A stretch of DNA of 64,000 nt from Planctomycetota bacterium (GTDB taxonomy: Bacteria > Planctomycetota > Planctomycetia > Gemmatales > Gemmataceae), in NCBI GenBank assembly GCA_029777335.1, contig JAKOSN010000171.1, positions 62,001 to 126,000 on the forward strand, read 5' to 3'. The notes under the pieces are model-generated. The model saw only the letters and a program-made list of their open reading frames with translations. It had not been told where the DNA came from and did not search any database. Below are positions 42,929-52,400 of the stretch, piece after piece; positions within the stretch are counted from its first letter, which is position 1; every line of letters starts with the position of its first letter. Both the position numbers and the translations under genes were made by a program.

Positions 42929-43987
42929 ATGGTTCGCTTCTCCTTCTTTCTTCTCGCCGCAATGGGTCTGCTGGTATTGATTGGGTTGAGGCAACACTCC
43001 GCCGGGCAATCTCCCACGCCTCCTCGTGGAGAGAATGCGGGCGAAAAAGGCGCAAAACCCCGAGAGGACAGGCACGCCGAGGAGGAGGCCAAACGCATCC
43101 GCAAGGCGCTCGAGAAGGCCAGCCGACCGGTCGAAACCGTTCGCGACCACCTGGTGAAGGAGTTGAACCGGTTGCCTGCCCTGGATGCTCCCCCCGCAGC
43201 CGAGCCTCGGAGCGAATTCCAGCAATGGTTCACCCGGCTGAGCAACGGGCAGTCCGTCTGGCGTCGGAACGACATTCGAGCCAAGGGCTTGCGCGAAGTG
43301 TTCGATCGGATCATTCAGGAGCAGGCGAGCAAAGGGGAGGAGTTAACCCGTGAACAATTCCTCCGCTACGCCTGGGACAACCTGCGCCCGGAAAACGCGA
43401 CTCCCTGGAAGGTCCGCACCGAGGGCCATGCCGTTACGGGGGAGTCCGATAAGCTCTTCGCCAAGGTCGATCACAATCGCGATGGAGTGGTCGATTACGA
43501 CGAGATGTCTGATTCGCTCCGCGCGGAGCGGAGTCGCTGGGATAGCAACGGCGATGGGGTGATCGATCGCAATGAATACTTGAAGTATTTCGAGGCGCGG
43601 GTAGAACGCTTGCAGGTCGAGGTGGGCACGCCAGCGGTCGCTCCCTCCAGTCCCCCCGCGCCCAGGTCCGCAACTCCTCCTGGCCCACGGTCAACCGCCA
43701 CGCTCCCACCCCCGGAGCAGCCTGCCCTCGCCCCGAGCGGAAAGCGTTCAGAGAAGCAATCGGCAACCTTGCCCGAGTGGTTTCGCCGTCTGGACACCGA
43801 CCAGGATGGCCAGGTAGCGCTGTACGAATGGAAAGACGCGGGACTGCCTGTCGAAGTGTTTCAGAACGTCGATGGCACTGGCGATGGACTAATCACTCGC
43901 GAGGAAGTGGTGCGTTATCTGAAACACACCACGCAGCAATCGCCGGCGGTCATTACTGCCAAAAGCGCTCCTTTTACTCGGCAATGA
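42929..43987 (+). CDS. Secreted EF-hand calcium-binding protein
   Basis: This 352-residue protein has a signal peptide (FSFFLLAAMGLLVLIGL), a charged helical region and four EF-hand loops: DHNRDGVVDYDE and DSNGDGVIDRNE in one pair, DTDQDGQVALYE and DGTGDGLITREE in another. A Pro/Ala/Ser linker separates the pairs. Such secreted EF-hand proteins are common in planctomycetes; their role is unknown. ATG 42929 is preferred because the signal peptide starts there. Confidence 0.78.
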   Translation: MVRFSFFLLAAMGLLVLIGLRQHSAGQSPTPPRGENAGEKGAKPREDRHAEEEAKRIRKALEKASRPVETVRDHLVKELNRLPALDAPPAAEPRSEFQQWFTRLSNGQSVWRRNDIRAKGLREVFDRIIQEQASKGEELTREQFLRYAWDNLRPENATPWKVRTEGHAVTGESDKLFAKVDHNRDGVVDYDEMSDSLRAERSRWDSNGDGVIDRNEYLKYFEARVERLQVEVGTPAVAPSSPPAPRSATPPGPRSTATLPPPEQPALAPSGKRSEKQSATLPEWFRRLDTDQDGQVALYEWKDAGLPVEVFQNVDGTGDGLITREEVVRYLKHTTQQSPAVITAKSAPFTRQ

Positions 43988-44012
43988 TCCACACACTGGC
44001 TCCCCTTTGCTC

Positions 44013-44040
44013 TTGACAGGGTTGGTGCAGTCGCTATTGT
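44013..44040 (+). promoter_or_regulatory. Candidate sigma70-type promoter
   Basis: TTGACA (44013-44018), a 16-base spacer and TATTGT (44035-44040, four of six). The predicted start is about 43 bases before ATG 44090. Confidence 0.45.
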
Positions 44041-44089
44041 GCGCGCCTCGCAATCCAATAACTGTCGTATTTGTTCACAGGGGGATGCT

Positions 44090-44413
44090 ATGCGCCACTG
44101 GATGTGGGCTACAGCTGTGGCGGCGATGTTGGCCCTGGTCGGGTCGGCGTCGGCGCAGACGACCAACGGTTTCTTTGGCCCGAGTCCAAGCCAGATCACC
44201 TACCAGCCGATCAACACCTCCGACTCGGTCGTGCCGATTGCCTCGCCGATTACCCGGAGCCCCTTTGGAAAGCTCCTCGATTTCTTCCCCAGTTTCTCCT
44301 TCGGGAACAGTAAACCGATAATCGGGCAGAGCATCTTTCCCACGGGCTACGGGGTTCCCAAGGGCTATCTGCGCCCGTTTGGGTATCAACGAGCACCCAT
44401 TTACGAGAACTGA
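44090..44413 (+). CDS. Short secreted protein of unknown function
   Basis: This 107-residue protein has a signal peptide (MWATAVAAMLALVGSASAQ) and a Phe/Pro/Gly/Ser-rich mature part without Cys. CAGGGGGATG stands before the ATG and a candidate promoter lies upstream, so it is probably expressed. No family is recognised. The 3' end overlaps the convergent pxpB-like gene by 13 bases. Confidence 0.65.
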   Translation: MRHWMWATAVAAMLALVGSASAQTTNGFFGPSPSQITYQPINTSDSVVPIASPITRSPFGKLLDFFPSFSFGNSKPIIGQSIFPTGYGVPKGYLRPFGYQRAPIYEN

Positions 44414-45126
44414 GCCACGCCACGAGGAACGGTGCAGCTGGGGCCCGCCTCGGCTGCATCGTGTCGTGGCAAACGCTGTCCCTGCAGGCGTTCAAACGTG
44501 CGGCGATCAATACGCTGAAATTGCACCCGATCGCCGGTGCGGAGAGGAAAATACCCAGCACGCACATTAACCATCTCCAGGGGGGTTCGCCCGACAAGGT
44601 TCCACCCTCCTGGGCGGCTCTCGGTGTAGATCCCGGTCTGTCGTCCGGTCAATCCCACACTCCCGGCTTCCACGCGAACACGGGGAGTGTCCAATCGTGC
44701 TACACCAGCCAGGGGAGCAGGGAGATACCCCAGATACGGAAACCCCGGACAGAAGCCAATCGCATAGACCGTGTAGATTGTCTCGCTGTGCAGCCGAATG
44801 ATTGCCTCGGCGTTGAGCCCAGTGTGAGCCTCGATGCGGGCCAGGTCCAGCTGAAACTCATAACAGCACGGGATACGGTGAAGAGGCCCTGGTTGGAATG
44901 GGATGGCCTGCCCGGTTTGGAGCATCCGTTCCACCCAGGCGAGCACCGGTGCGAGGCCGGTCTGCTCCAGCTGGACGAAGACCGCAACGCTCCGGTATGC
45001 CTGGACCACGTCGAGCAGCCACGGGGGGTTAGCGATGCGCACCGCCGTTGCCAGGCGGAACGCTTGGAGTTCGGTCTCCAGGGAGGCGAGGATCGCCTGA
45101 TCACCCATGGGAGCGAGGGTTGCCAT
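44401..45126 (-). CDS. pxpB: PxpB/KipI-like 5-oxoprolinase subunit
   Basis: This 241-residue protein shows the PxpB (KipI/YbgJ) hallmarks FCPGFPYLGYL, SVGLTGRQTGIY and GGWNLVGRTP. PxpB normally works with PxpC and PxpA to hydrolyse 5-oxoproline to glutamate using ATP; KipI of Bacillus also inhibits a kinase. Here no pxpC or pxpA is adjacent. It is the last gene of the minus-strand operon, starting 3 bases after the enolase-superfamily gene, with an AGGTAGG ribosome binding site inside that gene's end. Confidence 0.85.
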   Translation of the reverse strand: MATLAPMGDQAILASLETELQAFRLATAVRIANPPWLLDVVQAYRSVAVFVQLEQTGLAPVLAWVERMLQTGQAIPFQPGPLHRIPCCYEFQLDLARIEAHTGLNAEAIIRLHSETIYTVYAIGFCPGFPYLGYLPAPLAGVARLDTPRVRVEAGSVGLTGRQTGIYTESRPGGWNLVGRTPLEMVNVRAGYFPLRTGDRVQFQRIDRRTFERLQGQRLPRHDAAEAGPSCTVPRGVAQFS

Positions 45127-45129
45127 CGG

Positions 45130-46227
45130 CTATCCTACCTTGAACCGCTGTACCATTTCGGGATTGATCTCCAGACCGAGGCCCGGCGTTGGAGACGGAA
45201 CCAGGCGCCCCCCAGCAAAGGTTGGAGGCTGCTGCCACAGGGGGTTCAGCCAGGGCATCCACTCCACAGAGGTTACGTGGGGAAGACCACAGGCCAGGTG
45301 CACCCCCACTTCCGGGAGGAGATGCGGGGATACGGGGCGATGGTGTTGTTCAGCCAGCGCATACACCTTGAGCCAGCCGGTGAGTCCGCCCAGACGTGTG
45401 ATGTCGGGTTGGACCACGGCCAGGGCATCGCGTTGGAGGTAGGTGTTGAACTCATCCAGTCCAAAAAGCATTTCACCCGCGGCGATGGGAATTTCCAGCT
45501 TGGAGGCCAGGCGTGCATGCCCCTCGACATCCTCGCAGGAGATTGGCTCCTCGAACCAGTCGGCGCCAATTTCCTCCTCGAAAAAGCGGCCCATGGCGAG
45601 GGCGGTGGCGTAGTCGTAGCGTTCGTTGGCATCAACCCCAAACCAGATCTCCTCGCCCAGCGCTTCGCGAATCTGCGTGAGCCGTTCGGCGTCCGTTTCC
45701 GGATCGCCTCCCACCTTCACCTTGATCCCCATCAGCCCCATCTTGAGGTAGGGCGCTGAGGCATCAATGATCTGCTGAGGAGTCATCCACAGCCAGGCGG
45801 AGTCGGAGCCGTAGACCGGCGCGGCCTCGCGGGCTCCGCCAAGCAGCTTGTAGAGTGGTAAACCCGCCGCTTTCCCTTTCAGATCCCACAAAGCCAGATC
45901 GAACGCCGAATACGCCTGGGACACCAGACCACGGCGCCCGACTGTCTGCAGGCGCCAGTAAACCTTCGTTGCCAGCCGTTCATGATCCAGCGGATCCTCA
46001 CCCAGCAGGAGCGGTTTCAGATCGTCCTCGGCAAGCGCAAGGAGCGCGCGCCCACTACTCTGGAGGGCGTAGGCGAATCCCAGCCCACGCAACCCCGTGT
46101 CGGTTTCCATCTGGACCAGCAAGGTGACGATGTGATTGAGCCGCCCAGAGGCTGCCTCAACGGGGGATGCACGCGGGCGCGCCAGGGGCACGTGCAGCAT
46201 ATCACAATCGCAACGCGTGATTCGCAT
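45130..46227 (-). CDS. Enolase-superfamily enzyme (mandelate racemase/muconate lactonising type)
   Basis: This 365-residue protein has the capping domain (MRITRCDCDMLHVPLARP) and a barrel with the KxK motif GIKVKVGG, the metal ligands in FGVDANERYD, WFEEPIS and AAGEMLFG, and QPDITRLGG and SPHLLPEVG for the His/Asp side. The KxK and His pattern suits the mandelate racemase subgroup, including sugar-acid dehydratases; amino-acid or dipeptide epimerases are an alternative suggested by the neighbours. ATG 46227 follows GAGGAG. It is 8 bases behind the small-subunit gene and 3 ahead of pxpB. Confidence 0.82.
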   Translation of the reverse strand: MRITRCDCDMLHVPLARPRASPVEAASGRLNHIVTLLVQMETDTGLRGLGFAYALQSSGRALLALAEDDLKPLLLGEDPLDHERLATKVYWRLQTVGRRGLVSQAYSAFDLALWDLKGKAAGLPLYKLLGGAREAAPVYGSDSAWLWMTPQQIIDASAPYLKMGLMGIKVKVGGDPETDAERLTQIREALGEEIWFGVDANERYDYATALAMGRFFEEEIGADWFEEPISCEDVEGHARLASKLEIPIAAGEMLFGLDEFNTYLQRDALAVVQPDITRLGGLTGWLKVYALAEQHHRPVSPHLLPEVGVHLACGLPHVTSVEWMPWLNPLWQQPPTFAGGRLVPSPTPGLGLEINPEMVQRFKVG

Positions 46228-46234
46228 CAGCCCA

Positions 46235-46357
46235 TTACTCCTCGTCCCCACTCCCCAACTGCTGCTTGGAGGTGAGGAGTTTGTAGAAGCAGTAGCCCGT
46301 CATCCCCATGATGATGGCCCAGGCGATTCCCAAAAAAAGCCAGGCATCCAGTGGCAT
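46235..46357 (-). CDS. MetS-like small subunit of the NSS transporter
   Basis: This 40-residue protein (MPLDAWLFLGIAWAIIMG and a short charged tail) has one membrane helix. It starts 3 bases after the end of the NSS transporter gene. In Corynebacterium the methionine carrier MetP needs the tiny partner MetS, and such small subunits recur behind NSS genes, so this is probably its counterpart. Sequence alone would not identify it; the call rests on size, topology and position. Confidence 0.72.
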   Translation of the reverse strand: MPLDAWLFLGIAWAIIMGMTGYCFYKLLTSKQQLGSGDEE

Positions 46358-46359
46358 CG

Positions 46360-48333
46360 TCACGCCCTCCCCTCGGCCCGTCGGCGGCTCCAGGCCCAGA
46401 AGACCAGGACACACAAAAAGGCATACACTCCCACCAAGAGCAGCCGATCGATATTCCGCCAGGTTGGCAGTGCCTCATAAAAATGTTCTGCGTCGGTGCG
46501 CGAGGCGAGCAACCTATCGAGTCGCTCCTCTCTCGCTTCCGGAGTCAACGTACGGTTCTTTTCCAGATCCTTGCGTTTGTTGTCAAGTTTGTACAGCTCG
46601 GCGCGGCGCTCTTCGAGGGTTAGTCCTTCCTTCTTTTCAATCGCAGCGCTCTCATTGTTCAGGGCGGTGATTTCGGCCTGTCGTTGCTCGTCGGTGCGTT
46701 TCAGATCCGCCTCCGCCTTGCGGATCGCCTCATCAATACTCTTGAGTTTGGCCGGCCTGGTTTCGGCAATATCATTGTGCAGGAGTTTCCCAATCACCCC
46801 ATCACCCGCGAATTCCCAACGCGGGAAAGGGCCCCCCGTGAAAAGCCCGCGCAGATAGGGGGTCCAGCTCTGCGCCTCGGTTTTGGGTTTTCCGGTTGCC
46901 TTATCGAGCATTTCAACCTCGCCCACAGGCTTGAAAACCACACTTACCAGGATGATCAACAGAAAGACTGGAGTGACATACTTGATGATGTAATAAAAGA
47001 AGCGTGGAATCTGCAATTCTGCCCCGCTGAGCATTTCGGCCCAGCCGCGGTCCATCCCCGAGATCCAGGCGAAGAGAATCGCCTCTCCCATCGCAAAAAC
47101 TACCAGCATGACCGTTCCGGCCCAGTAATCAAATTCATCCGAAAATGCATTGGAATGAAAGAGGGCAACCGGCAGGGCGAGCGGAAGGAGCATGACACCA
47201 AAAGCCAGGGCGCTCTTCTCACGCGAGTAATTGAATTCCTGCTGCAAAAAAGCCATCAAGGGCTGACCCATGGCCAGCGAGCTGGTAATGGCAGCAAAGA
47301 AGAGGAGGCCAAACCACATGAAACCCGCCACCGGGGCGAACGCACCCCACTTGTTGAACAGCGAGGGGAACACAAAAAAGCCAAGTGAAAAGCCGGAGCC
47401 GCCTGCGGTTCTTTCCTGCACTTCACTCAGCCCCAGATAAGCGACCGCAATGGGGATAAGAATCGATCCCCCCAGGATCACCTCACAGAATTCGTTGGTC
47501 CAACCCGCGGTCGCTCCTGTCAGGGCAATATCGTCCTGTTGGCGCAAATACGAGGCGTAGCAGTGAATGGATCCCATACCGATGGAGAGAGTGAAGAAGA
47601 TCTGTCCCGCCGCCGCCAACCACACGGTGGGATCATCCAGCTGGGTGTAGCGTGGTTCCCAGACAAAACGCAGTCCTTCCAGGGCGGGCGCCTGCGCGTT
47701 CACATCGTTCTCCGGAGTGATGAACAGTCCGCGCACTGCCAGGATGGCCGCAAACAGAATCAGGAGCGGCATCCCCACCTTGGAAACCAGTTCGATCCCC
47801 TTGGCCAACCCCCGCGAGAGGATAAAAACGTTGAGAGTGATACACAGGGCAAAGAGTCCCATGCCCCAGGGACTGATGGCGATCAGTTGATAATCCTTTT
47901 CGCCAGTGAGGGAACCAAAGAAGTTGCCCACTCCCTCGGGATCCATCCCCTTGAATCCGTTCATTAATGAATAGCCGGCGTAAGCCATCGTCCAGGTTTC
48001 AATGTAAAGATAATACGAGGCGATCACCAGGCAGGACCACAGCCCCATCACTCCGAAATATTTCCAGAAGCGATTGCGTGAATGCGTCTGAAAGATACCC
48101 GGGGCGGAATGGTGCCCATGCTGTCCGCCGTAGCGTCCCATGGCCCACTCCACCCAGATGAGCGGCAAGCCGACGACCACCAGCGCGACGAAGTATGGAA
48201 TGAGAAAGGCTCCGCCCCCATTCTTGGCCGCCTGGGCCGGGAAGCGAAGGAAGTTCCCCAGCCCGACGGCGTTCCCCGCCATGGCCAGAACCAACCCCAC
48301 GCGCGAGGCCCAGCGTTCTTTCTTCTTCGCCAT
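46360..48333 (-). CDS. NSS-family sodium-dependent amino-acid transporter with coiled-coil insertion
   Basis: This 657-residue transporter of the neurotransmitter:sodium symporter family starts WASRVGLVLAMAGNAVGLGNFLRFP, the unwound helix-1 region that binds sodium and substrate (split here as WASRVGLVLAMAG and NAVGLGNFLRFP). It has GGGAFLIPYF and about eleven more helices. The final part is unusual: a charged helical segment of about 100 residues (KAEADLKRTDEQRQ, LTLEERRAELYKLDNKRK) is placed before the last membrane helix. It overlaps the dtd stop by one base (TGATG) and is followed by the small-subunit gene. Confidence 0.9.
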   Translation of the reverse strand: MAKKKERWASRVGLVLAMAGNAVGLGNFLRFPAQAAKNGGGAFLIPYFVALVVVGLPLIWVEWAMGRYGGQHGHHSAPGIFQTHSRNRFWKYFGVMGLWSCLVIASYYLYIETWTMAYAGYSLMNGFKGMDPEGVGNFFGSLTGEKDYQLIAISPWGMGLFALCITLNVFILSRGLAKGIELVSKVGMPLLILFAAILAVRGLFITPENDVNAQAPALEGLRFVWEPRYTQLDDPTVWLAAAGQIFFTLSIGMGSIHCYASYLRQQDDIALTGATAGWTNEFCEVILGGSILIPIAVAYLGLSEVQERTAGGSGFSLGFFVFPSLFNKWGAFAPVAGFMWFGLLFFAAITSSLAMGQPLMAFLQQEFNYSREKSALAFGVMLLPLALPVALFHSNAFSDEFDYWAGTVMLVVFAMGEAILFAWISGMDRGWAEMLSGAELQIPRFFYYIIKYVTPVFLLIILVSVVFKPVGEVEMLDKATGKPKTEAQSWTPYLRGLFTGGPFPRWEFAGDGVIGKLLHNDIAETRPAKLKSIDEAIRKAEADLKRTDEQRQAEITALNNESAAIEKKEGLTLEERRAELYKLDNKRKDLEKNRTLTPEAREERLDRLLASRTDAEHFYEALPTWRNIDRLLLVGVYAFLCVLVFWAWSRRRAEGRA

Positions 48334-48794
48334 CAATTCGATCCTTCGCGTTCTGGAGGACTGTCGAGAATCAACGTCACGGGGCCGTCGTTGATCAGCT
48401 CCACCTGCATCATGGCGCCAAACTGTCCGGTGGCAACCGTGATTCCCTGGGCGCGAATCGCATCCACAAACGCCTCGTACAACGGAATCGCCACTTCCGG
48501 CGGTGCGGCACCGATGAAACTCGGCCGCCTGCCCTTGCGACAATCGCCAAACAGGGTGAACTGACTGACGACGAGGACCTCCCCCCGGCACTCGGTCACG
48601 CTCAGATTCATCTTGCCATCGCTATCGGCGAACACGCGCAGAGAGACGGTTTTGTCCGCCAACCATTGAGCCTGCGCGATCGTATCGGTCGGCGCCACCC
48701 CAAGAAGCACGAGCAAACCGGGACCAATGGCGCCAACCACCTCCCCGGCGACGACAACGCGAGCGGACTGGACCCTTTGCAGAACGGCGCGCAT
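48333..48794 (-). CDS. dtd: D-aminoacyl-tRNA deacylase
   Basis: This 153-residue enzyme removes D-amino acids, and glycine, from mischarged tRNA. Family motifs are [12 protein letters not shown] at the N-terminus, SQFTLFGD in the active site and the cross-subunit NDGPVT near the C-terminus. ATG 48794 starts the conserved region. It is the first gene of the tight dtd-NSS-MetS-like-enolase-pxpB run. Confidence 0.93.
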   Translation of the reverse strand: MRAVLQRVQSARVVVAGEVVGAIGPGLLVLLGVAPTDTIAQAQWLADKTVSLRVFADSDGKMNLSVTECRGEVLVVSQFTLFGDCRKGRRPSFIGAAPPEVAIPLYEAFVDAIRAQGITVATGQFGAMMQVELINDGPVTLILDSPPEREGSN

Positions 48795-48901
48795 AGGCTG
48801 GCCTTGCCCCAGGGAGCTTTCAATCCAAACCTTCGTACAGGCTATTGAACAAGGATTATAGCGGCGATCCGACAGGTGGCTTCCTGAAATCCGGCGACTT
48901 C

Positions 48902-49420
48902 TCAGGAAGGATGCTCGATCGGGGCGCACGCCCTCTCAGGCAGGGTGAGAAAGCGGAGGACATCTGTGTGCAGATCGATCCATGCGACGGTGTAAGCATC
49001 GGCGTCATGCAGCGCCCCAGGATTGATGCGCCGGGTCGCCCCCTCCTGCCGGTCAGCCGGGATATGCGTATGTCCCGAAAAAAGGTAGTGGGGTTGAGCA
49101 CGCATTAACCTGCGCACATCGGTATGCAGATGCCCATGCACAATTCCGATGCGTTTGCTGGCGAGCATCACCTCTCCGCCCCAGCCGAGGCACACGCCAC
49201 CGATCTCTCTTATGGCCCGCTCCAGGGTTGGAACACTATCGGCATCGTGATTCCCAAACGTGAAGTAACAAGGAAGTCCCGCAAATGGTCGGACCAGTTC
49301 CGCGCCCGTCACATCCCCACAATGGATGAGGACATCCACTCCTTCCTGGCGCAGCAGTTCAATGGCGCGGATGGTGCGGTCCCTTTGATCATGGGTATCC
49401 GAAAGGATGCCAAGACGCAT
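48902..49420 (-). CDS. YfcE/MJ0936-type metallophosphoesterase
   Basis: This 172-residue calcineurin-like phosphoesterase has LSDTHD, HCGDVTG, FGNHD, VHGH and SGHTHIP. These are the five metal-binding blocks of the family in order. Members cleave phosphodiesters; the substrate is unknown. ATG 49420 is chosen as the start of LGILSDTH. It stands 107 bases ahead of dtd and may be co-transcribed with it. Confidence 0.9.
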   Translation of the reverse strand: MRLGILSDTHDQRDRTIRAIELLRQEGVDVLIHCGDVTGAELVRPFAGLPCYFTFGNHDADSVPTLERAIREIGGVCLGWGGEVMLASKRIGIVHGHLHTDVRRLMRAQPHYLFSGHTHIPADRQEGATRRINPGALHDADAYTVAWIDLHTDVLRFLTLPERACAPIEHPS

Positions 49421-49474
49421 CGCTGTGTTCTCTCGTTGAGCGCCATTGCTGCCTACTTCCCCCACCGGGAGTGC

Positions 49475-52400
49475 TTACGGGGTCTCCGCTCGCGCTGCTG
49501 CTGCGGGATCCCGGCTGTACGGCTTGCGGTTCGAGAAACTCTCGACCAGGATCATCCCGGCGACGATCCAGGGGACGAGACCCATCAACAAGACGATCGG
49601 ACCCACCCGGACCCAGCGCGCCAGCAGCAGGCGCCCAACAAGCTGGATGGCGAGCACCGGAGTCAAGAACAGTCCCGCCAGCATCAATAACCCCACTCCC
49701 GCCTGTCCAGCCGGATGGCTCCCGTCGAGCATCACGACGAGTGTTTGGAAGGGAGCGCCCCCCGCGCGCCAGTAAGTCAGCCCGTGGGACCACTGACTGC
49801 CCCATCCGACCAGCGCCGCGCCAACGAGTACGCCAAGGAGGAGCAGACTCACTCCGGCCATCTCCAGGCGACGCTGCCACGGTCCAGCTATTTTCTCTCT
49901 CTTTTTTCTCGCTTTTGGGGGCTGCATCAGCGGAGCCGTCCCCTCACGTCCCTGGCGGCGCAGACACTCGTCGTATTCGTTCTGCAACGTCCTGAGCCAC
50001 GGCGGGACGTGATAGGGTTCGCCCAGTCCGGTCAGCGCTTGCTGGATCTGGTTGGCGGCTTCCAGCGCCTCGCTGTAGGCGCGCTCCGCCGCTGGCCACT
50101 CTTCCCGGGCGCTGTGCAACCGCGCCAGCGCCTGGAACACGCTCAGATCTCGTCGCCAGCCGAGGTGGTTTTTCCGCAACCGCTCATACTCGCTGCGGAG
50201 CGGCTTCAGCGCCTCGATCTCCTGCAGGTGTGCCAGACTGATCAGTTGCGCGGCCAGGAGATTGACCCGTACCGAGGGGCGATTCTGCACAAGGGGATGG
50301 GCCAGCAACCCCTGCACCCGCTGCGCGGCCTCCTGCGCCTGGCTCTGGTCGAGGAGCAGATCGATCCTCTCGATCGCGATCATCAGGGCCCCCGCCTCAT
50401 GGTGCAATTGAGCAAAGTGAGCGCTGGCCTCGTCCAGATCGCGTCCGGCCTCTTCGCGGTGGCCCGCGAGGCGGGCGACGCTGCTCCGTACCAGCGCGAG
50501 CAGGGCGTTGCTAAAGGGGGTGGTTTCCAGCGGGTAGGTTTCAATCTCGGCAAGCAAACGGCGCGCCTGGGGGAGATGCCCCAGTTCACACCAGGCAAGG
50601 ACCGCTTCCAGCCCAAAGACAAATCGCCCCAGTTGATCGCCCACCTTGCGCCAGAGTTCGTCCATCGCCTGCGCCATGTAGATCCGCCCCGTGGGTGGTC
50701 CGCTCACCAGGCCGCGCCACAGCGCACGCAGCACGAGCGCGCCATCGGTCTCGGCATGAAAGACTCCCACGCGCACCCGCATCGGGATGAGATTGCTCAG
50801 GTACAGCCCATTAATCACCGCGACCATCAGCCAGAAGGATTTCCCCCAGGACAGCCAGTACCACAAAAGCAACCCGATCCCTGCCAGGAGAAAGTTGGCG
50901 AGCACGCCGCCCAGCAAGTAGGGCAGGACCTGCCGTCGGGTGGGATACAGCGCAGGGAAGAACGTGAAGGTGAACCCCTGCATCGAGAGCGTTGGCGCCA
51001 GGTAGTAGCGGCCTCCGCTCCAGGTGAAAACAAAAACCGGACGGGCCAGCCCCACCCCACACGAGGTGACCGTGAACCCGTTCCACCGCGCAAGGAGCGC
51101 ATGCCCCAGTTCATGCACCAGGGTCGCCACGTACAGGACCGGCCACAGCGCGAGGAGCATCAGAAACTGATTCGAGAAGACCAGATCCAGCACCCCGTTC
51201 AGCAACTGCCTCCCCAGCGCGGGCGTCTCAGTGCCATGCTCCACCGGCTCGAAAGGGATGGCCTCCCACACCGTCGCTCCAGCCATCAACCGAGACCCAT
51301 CTCGGCTCCAGTTGAGTTTCACCCCCGGGCCGCCCTGGAGCTGGATCCCTTCCACACTGAATGCCAGCAACTCCCTCCCACTGGCGGCATCCCAGATTTT
51401 CAGCTGCTCATCGAGCGTTGCCAGCCGTTGACTGTCGGGACTGAACACCACCCGTCCGCTGGCTCCGTCGAGAGTCACACCCTGTTCGCCCGTCAAGAGA
51501 TCGTGCAACTCCAATCGTGGCATCCGGTGCGAGCCACCACTGGTTACACTGAAGCAACGCCCATCCGGCCGGAAGACAACCCGGCTCACATGCTCCTGCA
51601 CCGGAAAGCGAAAGCCGGCCTCGGTGTCCCAGACGTGGGTCCCCAGGGCGGTGACATACAGGAGCAACTTGCCCCCACGCGGGCTGAAGCCAAATTGCGA
51701 GGGATACGGCCCGGGGCGGTCCAAGGCGTGGCGGATATTATCACTTTGAAGATCCCAGAGATAGATTTTTTCGGGAGTCGCCTCCGCCAGCATTGTTCCG
51801 TCTGGGCTCAGTGCGGCGCCCAGGATCTCGAACGGCCGCGCCTGGAGATGGATCAGGGTGCGGCTCGCCCCATCCCAGACGCGCACCGCCCCCTCATTCG
51901 TGCTGGGCTCTCGTGTCACCGCGGTGAACCGTGAACCGTTTAGACTGAAGAGGATTTCTTCCAATTTGCCGGGGAAGGATTCGTGGAATGTCTGCTCTCC
52001 GGTGGTGAGGTCCCAGGCCTGAACGGTCGTTGTCCATTCCCCCAATTCCATCCCTTGCACAGCCGGGACGCGGCACTGCCCCGCGACCAAGGTGTTGCCC
52101 TCGGGGCTAAAAAGCAGGCGCTGGAGCGTCCCGCCTGCCACTGGCCAGCGAAAAAGTTGGCGCCCGCTCCGGACCTCGCGCACCACGACCGCTCCGTCTG
52201 GCTCATCGGTCGCGATCCGGTCGCCATCGGCATTGATCGCCAGACAGAGTCGTCCTGCCTGCACCAGGGTTGCATCCTGGCGCTGAGTTGTCGGCCAGAT
52301 TTGCACGGTGCCCTGCTGGCTGCCCGCCACCAACTGGCTGCCATCGGCACTGAAGACGACACGGGTGACGGGGCTGGCCAGTCCGCGATAGGCTCGAACC

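Noticed and set aside
44461-45759. 432-residue plus-strand open frame over pxpB and the enolase-type gene
   Set aside because: Antisense to two genes with clear catalytic motifs.
49715-51934. 739-residue plus-strand open frame
   Set aside because: It lies wholly antisense to the giant fusion gene, is rich in Arg/Gln/Pro/His without domains, and mirrors the codon bias of the real gene.
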